NCBI GenBank assembly: GCA_030646035.1
Contig: JAUSMY010000019.1
Location: forward strand, 1-64,000
Direction: 5' to 3'
From: Thermodesulfovibrionia bacterium
GTDB taxonomy: Bacteria; Nitrospirota; Thermodesulfovibrionia; UBA6902
Length of the DNA stretch: 64,000 nucleotides
The number at the start of each line of letters is the position of its first letter. Position 1 is the first letter of the stretch. Below, piece after piece: positions 35,023-44,478 of this stretch. A program made the position numbers and the translations under genes. The notes under the pieces are model-generated. The model made no database searches. It was not told where the DNA came from and saw only the letters and a program-made list of their open reading frames with translations.

Positions 35023-35562
35023 TTATACTTTAACATCTTCAGATATCTTGTAAAAACTCAGGACTGTATCTCCGTAATGATAATCTTTTGTTTTCTCAAG
35101 CCGTTCAAACATCTGAGGCAGCTCCATTTTAACAAAATGTTCAGCAATAACAATCCCGTCCTCTTTTAAAATGCCTGACTTGCCGATGGAGGACATAGCC
35201 TTGATTATCTCATCTGTATGATAAGGGGGGTCAAGGAAGATAATGTCAAAGCTCAACCCCTCTTCTTCCGCCCATTCAATAAATGACGACACCTTCCTTG
35301 ATATAACCTTTGTTTGCCCGCTAAGCTCTTTTTTCTCAATAGCCTTGTTGATCTCAACAATATTCTTCTTGGCCACCTCAACAAAAAAAACCTCTGATGC
35401 ACCTTCTTTAATAGCGGCAAGCCCTACAGCGCCTGTGCCTGCATAAAGGTCAAGGAACCATGCATTTTCCACCCTGCTTCTAATGATATCAAATAGGGCC
35501 TCCCTTACCCTGTTGGAGGTGGGCCTTAAAGACTTGCCTTTATCAGTGTTGCGTTCTTTCAT
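35023..35562 (-). CDS. rsmD: 16S rRNA (guanine966-N2)-methyltransferase RsmD
   Basis: This is a 179-aa SAM-dependent methyltransferase of the 30S subunit. It has LRPTSNRVREALFDII, the SAM loop FLDLYAGTGAVGLAA and the catalytic IIFLDPPYHTDE. The N-terminus begins MKERNTDKGKSLRPTS and lacks the usual ~12-residue first strand (IGGxxKGR). An in-frame TGA lies three codons upstream, so no longer start exists in this sequence. Either the protein is naturally short or its 5' end has eroded. It forms an operon with coaD. Confidence 0.92.
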   Translation of the reverse strand: MKERNTDKGKSLRPTSNRVREALFDIIRSRVENAWFLDLYAGTGAVGLAAIKEGASEVFFVEVAKKNIVEINKAIEKKELSGQTKVISRKVSSFIEWAEEEGLSFDIIFLDPPYHTDEIIKAMSSIGKSGILKEDGIVIAEHFVKMELPQMFERLEKTKDYHYGDTVLSFYKISEDVKV

Positions 35563-35605
35563 AAAGAGATGTCACTAATTATAGGAGATAGATTAAAGAT
35601 AAAAT

Positions 35606-36241
35606 TTACAGATCGTCTCGTGTCAATAGACTGCCATTGTCCGGGTTTTTTAGATATATATTCTCACACCATACATGATTATACGGAAGTCCCCAGACCT
35701 TTAAGGACTTCAATGTCCCAAGTCCCTTATTTTCAAGCTTATTCTTCATTGCAATAAAGAGTTTTGCCTCGGAATCAGCATCTGTTCCGGCACGATGAGG
35801 GCATTCATTAATGATCCGGTACCTCTCAAGCAGATAATCAAGGCGATGATAAGGAAAATCCGGATGAAGCTGTCTTGATAGCTTTAATGTGCAGATAGCA
35901 TTGTGAGAGAGGTCAGTATTTAAATGTTGAAGTTCATATCGAAGAAACCTCATATCAAACGGGGCATTATGTGCAATCAAAACCGTATTGTTAATGAATC
36001 CTGCTATCTTCCCGGCAACATCGGTAAAGAGAGGCGCATCTTTAACCATCCAGTCCTGTATGCCGTGATAAATGGTATTTGTTATATTGACGCAAGGGTT
36101 GATAAGTGTCTCTAACTTATCAACAATTTCACCATTAATGATCTTTGTAAGTCCAATTTCACATATCCGGTCAAACGTCGAAGTCCCTGTCGTCTCAACA
36201 TCAACAACAACAAATGTATGCTCATCAAAAGGTCTGTCCAT
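35606..36241 (-). CDS. DnaQ-like 3'-5' exonuclease (DEDDh)
   Basis: This is a 211-aa protein with the DEDDh exonuclease motifs: VVDVETTG (Exo I), LIAHNAPFDMRFL (Exo II) and HRAGTDADSEAKLF (Exo III with His). It resembles the epsilon proofreading subunit and stand-alone PolC-type exonucleases. It may proofread or process DNA or RNA ends. The last ~40 residues are unlike epsilon. It stands alone, with a 300-nt AT-rich gap upstream that it shares with the divergent PilZ gene. Confidence 0.88.
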   Translation of the reverse strand: MDRPFDEHTFVVVDVETTGTSTFDRICEIGLTKIINGEIVDKLETLINPCVNITNTIYHGIQDWMVKDAPLFTDVAGKIAGFINNTVLIAHNAPFDMRFLRYELQHLNTDLSHNAICTLKLSRQLHPDFPYHRLDYLLERYRIINECPHRAGTDADSEAKLFIAMKNKLENKGLGTLKSLKVWGLPYNHVWCENIYLKNPDNGSLLTRDDL

Positions 36242-36542
36242 AGGAATTAATAGAACATGAAAAGATTCTAAACAAGTTTAACCATTTACAAGTCATATCG
36301 TCAATAATAGTAAGCTTAATATATGTTACAAACAAAATTGGTACGATATATTCTGAAGCATAACTTATGGATATTTATAACATATCTATAAATAGTGCTT
36401 TACTTTTTTTTTACGTTATATTATATTGGTATTGCCAAACAAGGAATTATATAAACATAAACTTTACTTATAGATTTAATTCAGGTTCTTAATATCCGGA
36501 ACTGATGAACTAAACTTTTAAAAGCAGCTTAGGCAAAGGGTT
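36242..36542. other. AT-rich divergent intergenic region
   Basis: There is no ORF of note. The region is strongly AT-rich with long T-runs (around 36405) and TATATT-type words (around 36417-36426) suited to promoters for the flanking divergent genes. No convincing -35/-10 pair, riboswitch or terminator was identified. Confidence 0.5.
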
Positions 36543-38648
36543 ATGGCACAAGAGGCAGAATTATACAATGTGAAGCAGTTAAAGCTAAGGGCTGAAGCTG
36601 ATAATCTTCATAAGATCTCTCAGCTGTTTCACCTATCCAACCTAGAGAAGCAACTTGAGGGTGATCCGGAGACATGGTGGAAGGTTGTAAGTCAAAAACA
36701 CCTTATCAACGCTCTTAACTTTATAAATTTCCAGGACAGCAGCATCCTCATAAACTTAAGACACAAAAAGTACGATAATACCCTCTCTCTCTCTGCAACA
36801 CCTCAGCCTTGCATAGATAATACATTGAATTGTTTATGGAAAGATTCATCTTTGGAAAGTCAGAATCTGAACTCATACGAATTCACTAACTTTCTGCTCT
36901 CTGACGGACAGGAGCTTATCCTAACCAGGGCACAATTGATAACTATAGATGAAACCGGAATAAGGTTAACTCTGCCGGAAAAATCTTACGAGGTAAGCTC
37001 CAGGAAGATCAGGAGAAATTCATGCGAAGGCATTCAGGTTCAGTTCATGCAGAATGGTGTGATCTTTAGCGGCTCACTAGTTGATTTCAGCGCTATATCC
37101 TTTTGTGTTGAGCTTTCCTCCGACAAGTCCCAGTCTTTCCATTGGATCAATCTGGATCTGCAGGTTTATATTATCCTGAAAAACATGGGCGAAACACTTT
37201 ATTCAGGCACTTGCGAAATAATAAGGCAGTCTTCCGGTCAAAAGACCAAGACATTTATACTGAAGCCTCAAAGCAGCCAGATCACAAGGGTTAAAGCCAA
37301 AGAGTTCAGGAGCCTGAGACAGAAACTTTCACCGACTCCAAACATTATATTCACCCATCCTTTTACAAATAAGAGAACTATACTCAAAGTCTTTGACCTC
37401 TCCGGCTCCGGCATTTCCGTAGAAGAGGCTCAGGATAATTCCGTTCTAATGCCGGGAATGATCTTCCCTGAGCTTGGCATTGAATTCATGAACAGCTTTG
37501 TTATTAATTGCAAAGCGCAGGTCATCTACCGAAAGAAGACAGATAAAGGGACGGTATTATGCGGCCTCGCGATACTGGATATGGCTCCTCAGGACCAGGT
37601 TAGGCTTTCAGCTCTCCTGCATCAGATAAAAGACAGTAATTCATATGTATGCACTATAAATGTTGACCTGGATGAATTATGGAATTTCTTCTTTGAGACC
37701 GGTTTTGTCTATCCCAAAAAATATGCATTTATCCAGAGCCAGAAAAAGAAATTCAAAGAGACATATGAAAAACTCTATACTCAAAATCCCGATATTGCAA
37801 AACACATTATTTACCAGGATAAAGGAAAGATTTACGGACATGTCTCCATGTTCCGTTATTATGATAAAACCTGGATACTCCACCACCATGCGGCAAAGAT
37901 GTCCCAGCATCATAAAAAAGCAGGCCTCATTGTCGCCGAGCAGCTTGGGCACTATATTAATGAGTTTCACCGCATGTATTCTTCGCATATGCACTTCCTT
38001 GCCTGTTATTACAGGCCTGAGAACAGATTCCCGAGCCGTGTTTACGGCGGAGTTGCCAAGGAATTAAATGATCCAAAGAGATGCTCAATAGACAAGATGG
38101 CTTATTTCCATGGCAAAAAAAACCATGACGCAGGCGACCTTCCTGAGGGCTGGGTTCTGGGGCAAACCGCAGCGGAAGACCTTAACGAGTTAGATAATTT
38201 CTATGAACATACTTCCGGCGGGCTTATGATCCATGCCCTTGACCTTGACCCGTCAATGGTCGATTCCGTAAACATTGACAATGAGTACAAGAGGCTGGGC
38301 TTTAAGCGGGAAAGACGCCTCTTCTCATTAAAGAATAACAATATCCTAAAAGCGATATTCATGGTAAATATCTCAGACATCGGCCTGAATATGTCTGACC
38401 TCACCAACTGCATTCATGTACTGGCGCTTGATACGGAAGACTTCAGTTGTGATATCCTTAACATAGCTCTCACAAGGCTCTCAACATACTATGAGCATGA
38501 AGAAATGCCGGTGCTGCTTTTCCCCCACTCCTTTGCTGAAGAAAAATCAATTCCTTATGATAAGACTTATAACCTGCTTGTATTAGGCATTAATCATTTC
38601 GATCATTACTTCAAACAGCTTGAGAAGTTACTGCGTATTATAAAGTAA
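36543..38648 (+). CDS. PilZ-repeat protein with acetyltransferase-like C-terminus
   Basis: This is a 701-aa protein. Two PilZ-like segments can be read: RKIRR followed by VDFSAISF (~170-225), and a second with R-x6-R before VFDLSGSGISVEE (~265-320). The second has the DxSxxG box that binds c-di-GMP, the first a degenerate form. Residues ~370-600 (DELWNFFFETGFVYPKKYAF, then YGHVSMFRYY, then HHHAAKMS) look like a GNAT/acyltransferase-type fold; this is pattern-based inference. No membrane helix is visible, so it is cytoplasmic. It precedes two GAF-type genes in the same orientation and may form a c-di-GMP signalling group with them. Confidence 0.6.
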   Translation: MAQEAELYNVKQLKLRAEADNLHKISQLFHLSNLEKQLEGDPETWWKVVSQKHLINALNFINFQDSSILINLRHKKYDNTLSLSATPQPCIDNTLNCLWKDSSLESQNLNSYEFTNFLLSDGQELILTRAQLITIDETGIRLTLPEKSYEVSSRKIRRNSCEGIQVQFMQNGVIFSGSLVDFSAISFCVELSSDKSQSFHWINLDLQVYIILKNMGETLYSGTCEIIRQSSGQKTKTFILKPQSSQITRVKAKEFRSLRQKLSPTPNIIFTHPFTNKRTILKVFDLSGSGISVEEAQDNSVLMPGMIFPELGIEFMNSFVINCKAQVIYRKKTDKGTVLCGLAILDMAPQDQVRLSALLHQIKDSNSYVCTINVDLDELWNFFFETGFVYPKKYAFIQSQKKKFKETYEKLYTQNPDIAKHIIYQDKGKIYGHVSMFRYYDKTWILHHHAAKMSQHHKKAGLIVAEQLGHYINEFHRMYSSHMHFLACYYRPENRFPSRVYGGVAKELNDPKRCSIDKMAYFHGKKNHDAGDLPEGWVLGQTAAEDLNELDNFYEHTSGGLMIHALDLDPSMVDSVNIDNEYKRLGFKRERRLFSLKNNNILKAIFMVNISDIGLNMSDLTNCIHVLALDTEDFSCDILNIALTRLSTYYEHEEMPVLLFPHSFAEEKSIPYDKTYNLLVLGINHFDHYFKQLEKLLRIIK

Positions 38649-38711
38649 AATTTTTTTATTCCTTAGCTGATTTTACTTTCCAATACAATTTTGATAATTC
38701 GAGATTCTAAA

Positions 38712-40175
38712 ATGAAACGAAAAGAAAACTTACTGCTATATAACAGCAAAATCATAGATACTTATTTAAAATTTATACGGCGCCACTATGATTATATAAA
38801 TATTAAAGAACTCCTGCGGCATGCAAAAATGGAATCCTACCAGGTCGAGGATCCGGGGCATTGGTTTTCTCAGGAACAGATAAACAGGTTCCATGAAAAA
38901 CTGAAGAAACTTACTGGAAACAGGGAAGTTGCAAGAGCAGCCGGCAGGTACTCTGCATCTCCTGATGTTATAGGCATAATGAAACAGTATGTTCTCGGCC
39001 TTATCGGGCCAAGTAAGGCCTATACACGTTTAGGCAAGGCTGCTTCAAGCTTCACAAAAGCATCTACATTTAACACGAAGAATTTAGGTCCAAATAAGAT
39101 TGAATTTGTTGTCACTCTTAATCAGGGCGTCCAAGAAGAACCATTTCAATGCGAAAACAGACTTGGTTATATAGAAGCCATATCTAAGGTATTTAACTAT
39201 AAATTGCCAAACATAGAACATCCGGAATGTATCTTCCAAGGAGGAAAGAGATGCAGATATATTGTCTCTTGGCAAGAATCACCGATCGCTTTCTGGAAGA
39301 AGATAAGAAACTATGCGGCATTGGCATTTGCTGTCATTTTATTCGGTTTCAGTTTGATCTCGCCTTTATTTGCCCTAACAACCCTGACTCCCCTTTTTTT
39401 AATAAGCTTGATCATGCTAAGTTGGTATGCTGTAACCACAGAAATAAAAACTTTAAATTCAGCGGTCAATACTTTAAAGGATACCTCCGAGAAACTGACG
39501 GAACAAAACAAAGTCAATTACAATTATGCCCTTATGATCAATGAAATTGGGGCGACCCTTAGCAAGTTTTCAGACATTGACAGTATTGTAAATCGCGTTA
39601 TTGAGATATTGGAGAAACGCCTTGATTTTGACAGGGGCATAATCCTTCTGGCAAACAAATATAAGACTAAGCTTGTCATTCATGCCGGATTCGGATATTC
39701 CGGGGAAGAGCTAAAGCTTTTAAGTGAAACCGTTTTTCATCTTAATAACCCTGATTCAAAAGGGATCTTTGTAGTCTCTTTTAAGAAACAAAAAACCTTT
39801 CTGGTAAATGATATTGACGAAATAGAAAGCGATCTCTCTCCCAGGGGCCTTGATTTAGCAAAGAAGATGGGAGCGAAGTCATTTATCTGTTGTCCAATAA
39901 TTTACGGGAAAGAATCATTGGGTATTCTTGCCGTTGACAATATAAAAACAAAGAGGCCGCTTGTTCAACGCGATATCAATATGCTGATGGGAATTGCTCC
40001 TCAAATAGGAATAAGCATGCGTAATGCGATGCTTAGAGATGCAACAACTCAGCAGCACAAGTCCATATTGCAAATTCTGACAGCAAATATTGAAGCCCAC
40101 GAGATGAGTGATGCCCTTCTATCAAAAGAAGGGCATCACCATTTGAAAGAAGCGAATAAAATAAGCTGGAACTAA
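38712..40175 (+). CDS. membrane GAF sensor, truncated paralogue of the HD-GYP protein downstream
   Basis: This is a 487-aa protein. The start at ATG 38712 aligns with the paralogue at 40249; a TTG 21 bases earlier is less likely. The N-terminal ~170 residues resemble a V4R-type sensory domain ending in EHPECIFQGGKRCRYIVSW. Two hydrophobic helices (~205-245), a coiled coil and a GAF domain (~270-440) follow. Similarity to the neighbour continues to KSILQILTANIEAH and then breaks at a 13-bp hairpin, after which a short unrelated tail ends the ORF. The HD-GYP domain is therefore missing. It may be a sensor-only protein or a decaying duplicate. Confidence 0.7.
   Translation: MKRKENLLLYNSKIIDTYLKFIRRHYDYINIKELLRHAKMESYQVEDPGHWFSQEQINRFHEKLKKLTGNREVARAAGRYSASPDVIGIMKQYVLGLIGPSKAYTRLGKAASSFTKASTFNTKNLGPNKIEFVVTLNQGVQEEPFQCENRLGYIEAISKVFNYKLPNIEHPECIFQGGKRCRYIVSWQESPIAFWKKIRNYAALAFAVILFGFSLISPLFALTTLTPLFLISLIMLSWYAVTTEIKTLNSAVNTLKDTSEKLTEQNKVNYNYALMINEIGATLSKFSDIDSIVNRVIEILEKRLDFDRGIILLANKYKTKLVIHAGFGYSGEELKLLSETVFHLNNPDSKGIFVVSFKKQKTFLVNDIDEIESDLSPRGLDLAKKMGAKSFICCPIIYGKESLGILAVDNIKTKRPLVQRDINMLMGIAPQIGISMRNAMLRDATTQQHKSILQILTANIEAHEMSDALLSKEGHHHLKEANKISWN
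40108..40139. repeat. 13-bp perfect inverted repeat at the truncation point
   Basis: GTGATGCCCTTCT (40108-40120) and AGAAGGGCATCAC (40127-40139) flank a 6-base loop. It lies inside the last codons of the truncated GAF gene, exactly where similarity to the HD-GYP paralogue ends. No T-run follows, so it is not a typical terminator. Confidence 0.8.
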
Positions 40176-40248
40176 GAAAATAACGTTAAGGTTTAGTTAT
40201 AATAATTAAACAGTTAATTATCCAACCTATCGTTTCTACAGAGATATA

Positions 40249-42186
40249 ATGAAAAAAGAAAAAGACATCCCTTTATATAACAGCAGAATAATAAATACTT
40301 ATATAAAATTTATCAAACGTAATTATAGCTATGTCGACGTGAATGACCTGTTGCATTACGCAAAGATGGAGTCCTACCAGGTCGAAGATGTCGGCCACTG
40401 GTTTACACAGGAACAGATAAACCGCTTCCATGAAAAGCTGAAAAAGCTGACTGGAAACATTGAGATCGCAAGGGAAACCGGTAGGTATTTAGCATCACCT
40501 GAAGCTACAGGATTATTAAAACAATATATTTTAGGTCTTGTCAGCTTACCTAAAGTCTACGAAATGGCTGGAAAAGCCGCTAGTAAATTTACCAGATCCT
40601 CTTCTTATTCATCAAAAAAAATTGGTCCCAATCAAATCGAACTCTCTGTCTCGCTTAATGCCGGCGTAAAAGAAGAGCCATTCCAGTGTGAAAATAGATT
40701 CGGGTATATTGAAGCACTTGCAAAAATATTTAATTATAAATCAAAGAAAATTGAACATCCTGAATGCGTTTTCCAGGGAGGAAAATCTTGTCGATATATT
40801 ATATCCTGGAATGAATCTACTGCTACTATCTGGAAGAAAATAAGGGCATACACAACCTTGCTCTTTTCAGCTTTCTGTCTAATATCTTTTTTTATTGTTC
40901 CGCATCTTACATTAATCGCTTTCCTCCCAGCTTCAGCAATTATCCTTTTAGTTATGAGCTGGTACGCTGGCAACTCGGAAATCCAAGAATTGAAGGCCGC
41001 TGTAAACAGCCTTGAGGGGTCATCAGAAAAACTTATTGATCAGATCGATATAAACTACAACAATTCCCTAATGATAAATGAGATAGGGGAAGCTTTGAGC
41101 AAACAGGCAAACATTGACGGCATATTAGCAAAAGTAATCCAGATCCTTGAAAAACGTCTTGACTATGACAGGGGCATGATCCTGCTTGCGAATCAAGATA
41201 AGACGCAATTGATCTTCCGAACAGGATATGGATATCTAAAGAACCAGGTAAGGTTTCTAAAAAAAGCTGTTTTTCATCTTGATAATCCTGATTCAAAAGG
41301 AGTATTTGTTGTTTCGTTTAAGAAGCAGGAGCCTTTTTTAATAAATGACATTGACGAGATAGAGGATCTAATTACTGCCCATAGTCTGGAATTCGCCAAA
41401 GAGATGGGTGTGAAATCATTTATCTGCTGCCCGATTGTATATGAAAAAGAAACATTAGGCATACTTGCAGTTGATAATATTAAAAGCAAAAAACCTTTGG
41501 TTCAAAGCGATATCAATCTACTGATGGGGATCGCTCCTCAGATAGGAATAAGCATGTACAATGCCTCGCTCCGGGATGCGGAGGCAGAGCAGTTTAAATC
41601 AATTCTTCATGTGCTTGCAGCGAGCATCGATGCCCGTGATCCTCTTACAGCCGGCCATTCTGAGAAAGTCACCGAATATGCGGTTGGCATATGTCGGGAA
41701 ATGAAATTATCCAGCGATTACTGTGAGATGGTCAGGGTGGCTTCCTTACTGCATGATTATGGGAAGATAGGCGTTGAAGATGCTATCCTGAAGAAGCAAG
41801 GCCCTCTTGACCATGATGAATATGAAAAAATAAAGACCCATGCTACAAAAACAAGCAAGATTCTGTGCCAGATAAACTTTCAGGGAATTTATAAGCAAGT
41901 TCCGGAAATTGCAGGCTCCCATCATGAAAAGCTTAACGGCAGCGGTTATCCAAAAGGATTGAAAGGGGATGAAATACCATTGGGCGCTCAAATTATAGCA
42001 GTTGCAGACTTTTTTGAAGCTATTACATCAAAGCGTCACTACAGAGACCCCATGTACCTCAATACAGCATTTGAGCTTTTACAGAGCAAGATCGATATCT
42101 TCTTCAATAGAGAAATCGTAGAAGCTCTTATGAGATACTATAACAGGGAATACAAAGATAAACAGCCTGTACAACTTAATTTATAA
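40249..42186 (+). CDS. membrane sensor with GAF and HD-GYP c-di-GMP phosphodiesterase domains
   Basis: This is a 645-aa protein. It has the same V4R-like N-terminal domain (EHPECVFQGGKSCRYIISW), two membrane helices, coiled coil and GAF domain as the gene upstream, followed by a complete HD-GYP domain (~450-630): HSEKVTEYAVGI, LLHDYGKIG (HD pair), SHHEKLNGSGYPKGL and DFFEAITSKRHYR. HD-GYP enzymes hydrolyse c-di-GMP to pGpG or GMP. V4R-type modules bind small hydrophobic molecules or haem-like ligands, so ligand-controlled c-di-GMP turnover is inferred. Confidence 0.88.
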   Translation: MKKEKDIPLYNSRIINTYIKFIKRNYSYVDVNDLLHYAKMESYQVEDVGHWFTQEQINRFHEKLKKLTGNIEIARETGRYLASPEATGLLKQYILGLVSLPKVYEMAGKAASKFTRSSSYSSKKIGPNQIELSVSLNAGVKEEPFQCENRFGYIEALAKIFNYKSKKIEHPECVFQGGKSCRYIISWNESTATIWKKIRAYTTLLFSAFCLISFFIVPHLTLIAFLPASAIILLVMSWYAGNSEIQELKAAVNSLEGSSEKLIDQIDINYNNSLMINEIGEALSKQANIDGILAKVIQILEKRLDYDRGMILLANQDKTQLIFRTGYGYLKNQVRFLKKAVFHLDNPDSKGVFVVSFKKQEPFLINDIDEIEDLITAHSLEFAKEMGVKSFICCPIVYEKETLGILAVDNIKSKKPLVQSDINLLMGIAPQIGISMYNASLRDAEAEQFKSILHVLAASIDARDPLTAGHSEKVTEYAVGICREMKLSSDYCEMVRVASLLHDYGKIGVEDAILKKQGPLDHDEYEKIKTHATKTSKILCQINFQGIYKQVPEIAGSHHEKLNGSGYPKGLKGDEIPLGAQIIAVADFFEAITSKRHYRDPMYLNTAFELLQSKIDIFFNREIVEALMRYYNREYKDKQPVQLNL

Positions 42187-42192
42187 ATACCC

Positions 42193-42999
42193 TTAAACCG
42201 GTTTCTCCCCCCTGCATGAAATTATCGGGGTATATGTAAATCTTCTGGGATCAGAGAAAAAGCTTTTGCTTTCTGCAAGAAATTCTTCGTAGCCACCCTC
42301 ATACTCTTTGAATTCATAATTAATTTTCTTGGGAATAACTTCAAGTTTCTTTATCCAGTTATAGGCATCGATATTTTTAAGCTCCCCAAATATTATATGA
42401 TGAGCATTCACATCAACATCTATATCTTTATACCCAAGATCATAAAGATATGAATATAGCTTTCTGCCAATATAAGGATCAAAGTTAGCTTTCTCCTCTA
42501 ATATTTTTGTAATTGCAAAGATTGTCCTCTCAAGTCTTTTAGAGTATCCGTAATGATTGAGGGCATTATGATCAAGATCGACTAGACATATAATCCCTCC
42601 TGGTTTCAAGATCCTATTTGCATTCTTAACAATATCCATACTGTCGGCACGATAATATTCAAGGACAAACCTAACCCATATAAAATCAAATAGCCCAAGT
42701 TCATCCATCGGCTCTTTAATATCTATACATTTAAACTCTATCCCATCAACTTTATAATGCTTCTTTGCATATTCTATTCTATCCTTGGCAAAGTCTATTC
42801 CAACTACTTCTCCATCTGGCTGAACAAGTTTATGCAACACCGATGTAGTCTTGCCTGAACCGCATCCCAAGTCTGCAACCCTCATGCCCGGCTTAATACC
42901 AGCCCATATAGCCTGTTTCTCTACAATTTTTGAATCCGTTTTTAGATCAAGTCGAGTGGTCTCTTCTGCACTTTCCATTAAATATTTACTGTTTGGCAC
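42193..42999 (-). CDS. class I SAM-dependent methyltransferase
   Basis: This is a 268-aa protein. The GTG at 42999 has AAGGAG eight bases upstream. The Rossmann SAM site is clear: GMRVADLGCGSGKTTSVLHK, VVGIDFAKDRIEYAK and RILKPGGIICLVDLD. The C-terminal ~90 residues are unlike common families. It lies 55 nt downstream of a B12-radical SAM gene on the same strand, so the two may modify one small molecule or lipid in sequence. The acceptor is unknown. Confidence 0.85.
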   Translation of the reverse strand: MPNSKYLMESAEETTRLDLKTDSKIVEKQAIWAGIKPGMRVADLGCGSGKTTSVLHKLVQPDGEVVGIDFAKDRIEYAKKHYKVDGIEFKCIDIKEPMDELGLFDFIWVRFVLEYYRADSMDIVKNANRILKPGGIICLVDLDHNALNHYGYSKRLERTIFAITKILEEKANFDPYIGRKLYSYLYDLGYKDIDVDVNAHHIIFGELKNIDAYNWIKKLEVIPKKINYEFKEYEGGYEEFLAESKSFFSDPRRFTYTPIISCRGEKPV

Positions 43000-43054
43000 T
43001 GATTAAACTCCTTGTAATTAATTTTATATAAACTATCAAATCGCTTATTGTGTA

Positions 43055-44395
43055 TCATGGCATATTGTAATAATGCGAATTTTGCCAGCCCTTCTTAAAC
43101 GCCTTATTTAAATGATAGATAGCCATAAATGAATCAAATCTCTTTAGTGAAAATAAAGTTCTAACCATCCTGAAGAAGAAACCATAAGGTGAATATATTC
43201 TGCTTTTTATATAATTATTACCTTTATAGAGCTCTTTCTCATTAATTCCTTTTGGTTCATGAACAAGATGGGAAAACCTGTACTTTACCCAATCATCAGG
43301 AAAGTTCGTGTGCTTCAATCTGCCCTCTGATTGCAAACGATCAAATAGGCTGGTCCCCGGAAGCGGCGTTAGAATCGTTATCTGTGCAACATCAACTCCA
43401 GCCCTGACAATAAAGTCACTCAGCTCCTTAAAGTACTTCGCATTCTCATAATCATTCCCTAGTATAAAAGCTCCGAGTACTCCTATGCCATATTTATGAA
43501 ACTTGCCAATTATATTTTTAAAGTTATCTATCCCTATTTTTAAATTAATCCCCTTCTTCATATCTTTAAGACTCTCTTTGCTGATTGTTTCAATCCCGAC
43601 AAGAGCATAGATACAACCACTCTTAGCAGCATACTTAAGAACTTCCTCATTCTCCCCCGTGTTAATTGAGGTCTGCATACACCATTTTTTCTTTATGTTT
43701 CGCTTCAGCATTCCCTTAAATAATTTTATGGCATTTTCTTCCGAGCTCTTGCCATACCCCACAAGATTATCATCAAGAAAGATAATATATTTATTCTCTA
43801 TCTTCTCTAATTCATCTAAAATATCCTCTGTTTTCTTTTGTCTGTAATCTTTCCCCAGATATCTGGAAACCGAGCAAAAGTCACAGCCAAAAGGGCAACC
43901 ACGAGATGTCTGTATCGTCCCCCATAAATATTTATTACTGAGCAGATCTCTCCTGGGCAAAATATGGTAATCTCTTAATGACACAACCGGTCCATGATAT
44001 TTTTGTTTTAAAACGTTATTTTCAAAATCTTCTATAACCTTCTGCCAGATAAGTTCAGCTTCACCAACAACAACTGAGTCAACATAATTTACTGCCTCAT
44101 CAGGAAGCATAGAGGCATGAATGCCACCCAAAATAACTTTTATCCCCTTACTGCGATAAATACCTGCAATCTCATAGGCCCTGTTTATATTGGCAGTAAA
44201 TGATGTAATTCCTACAAGGTCTGCTTCCTTATAACTGAACTCTTCCATATTCTCATCTATGATCTCTACATCCCAGTAGTCAGGGGTCAAAGCTGCTACA
44301 TAGGCAAGGCTTAAAGGGGGATAAGCAGAAAATTTACTAAGAAGCAGGCCGCTTTTCTGTCCTACAGGATTTATAAGGATTAATTTCTTTTTCAT
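43055..44395 (-). CDS. B12-binding radical SAM protein (hopanoid/phosphonate-type superfamily)
   Basis: This is a 446-aa protein. The N-terminal B12-binding domain has LILINPVGQKSG, YPPLSLAYVAALTP and VILGGIHASMLPDEA. The radical SAM core has GCPFGCDFCSVSRYLGKDYR with CxxxCxxC, then KYIIFLDDNLVG. C-terminal helices (RMVRTLFSLKRF) resemble those in lipid-modifying relatives. Likely a cobalamin-dependent methylase or related enzyme. The downstream methyltransferase is probably co-transcribed. It is unlike the radical SAM protein at 29403 in its C-terminus. Confidence 0.88.
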   Translation of the reverse strand: MKKKLILINPVGQKSGLLLSKFSAYPPLSLAYVAALTPDYWDVEIIDENMEEFSYKEADLVGITSFTANINRAYEIAGIYRSKGIKVILGGIHASMLPDEAVNYVDSVVVGEAELIWQKVIEDFENNVLKQKYHGPVVSLRDYHILPRRDLLSNKYLWGTIQTSRGCPFGCDFCSVSRYLGKDYRQKKTEDILDELEKIENKYIIFLDDNLVGYGKSSEENAIKLFKGMLKRNIKKKWCMQTSINTGENEEVLKYAAKSGCIYALVGIETISKESLKDMKKGINLKIGIDNFKNIIGKFHKYGIGVLGAFILGNDYENAKYFKELSDFIVRAGVDVAQITILTPLPGTSLFDRLQSEGRLKHTNFPDDWVKYRFSHLVHEPKGINEKELYKGNNYIKSRIYSPYGFFFRMVRTLFSLKRFDSFMAIYHLNKAFKKGWQNSHYYNMP

Positions 44396-44478
44396 ATCTA
44401 TTTCTTTATAAATAAATTAAAACTGTTTATAATAACGTCAAACTTAGTATAAGTCAAAAAACAATAAGGAGATTTCTA

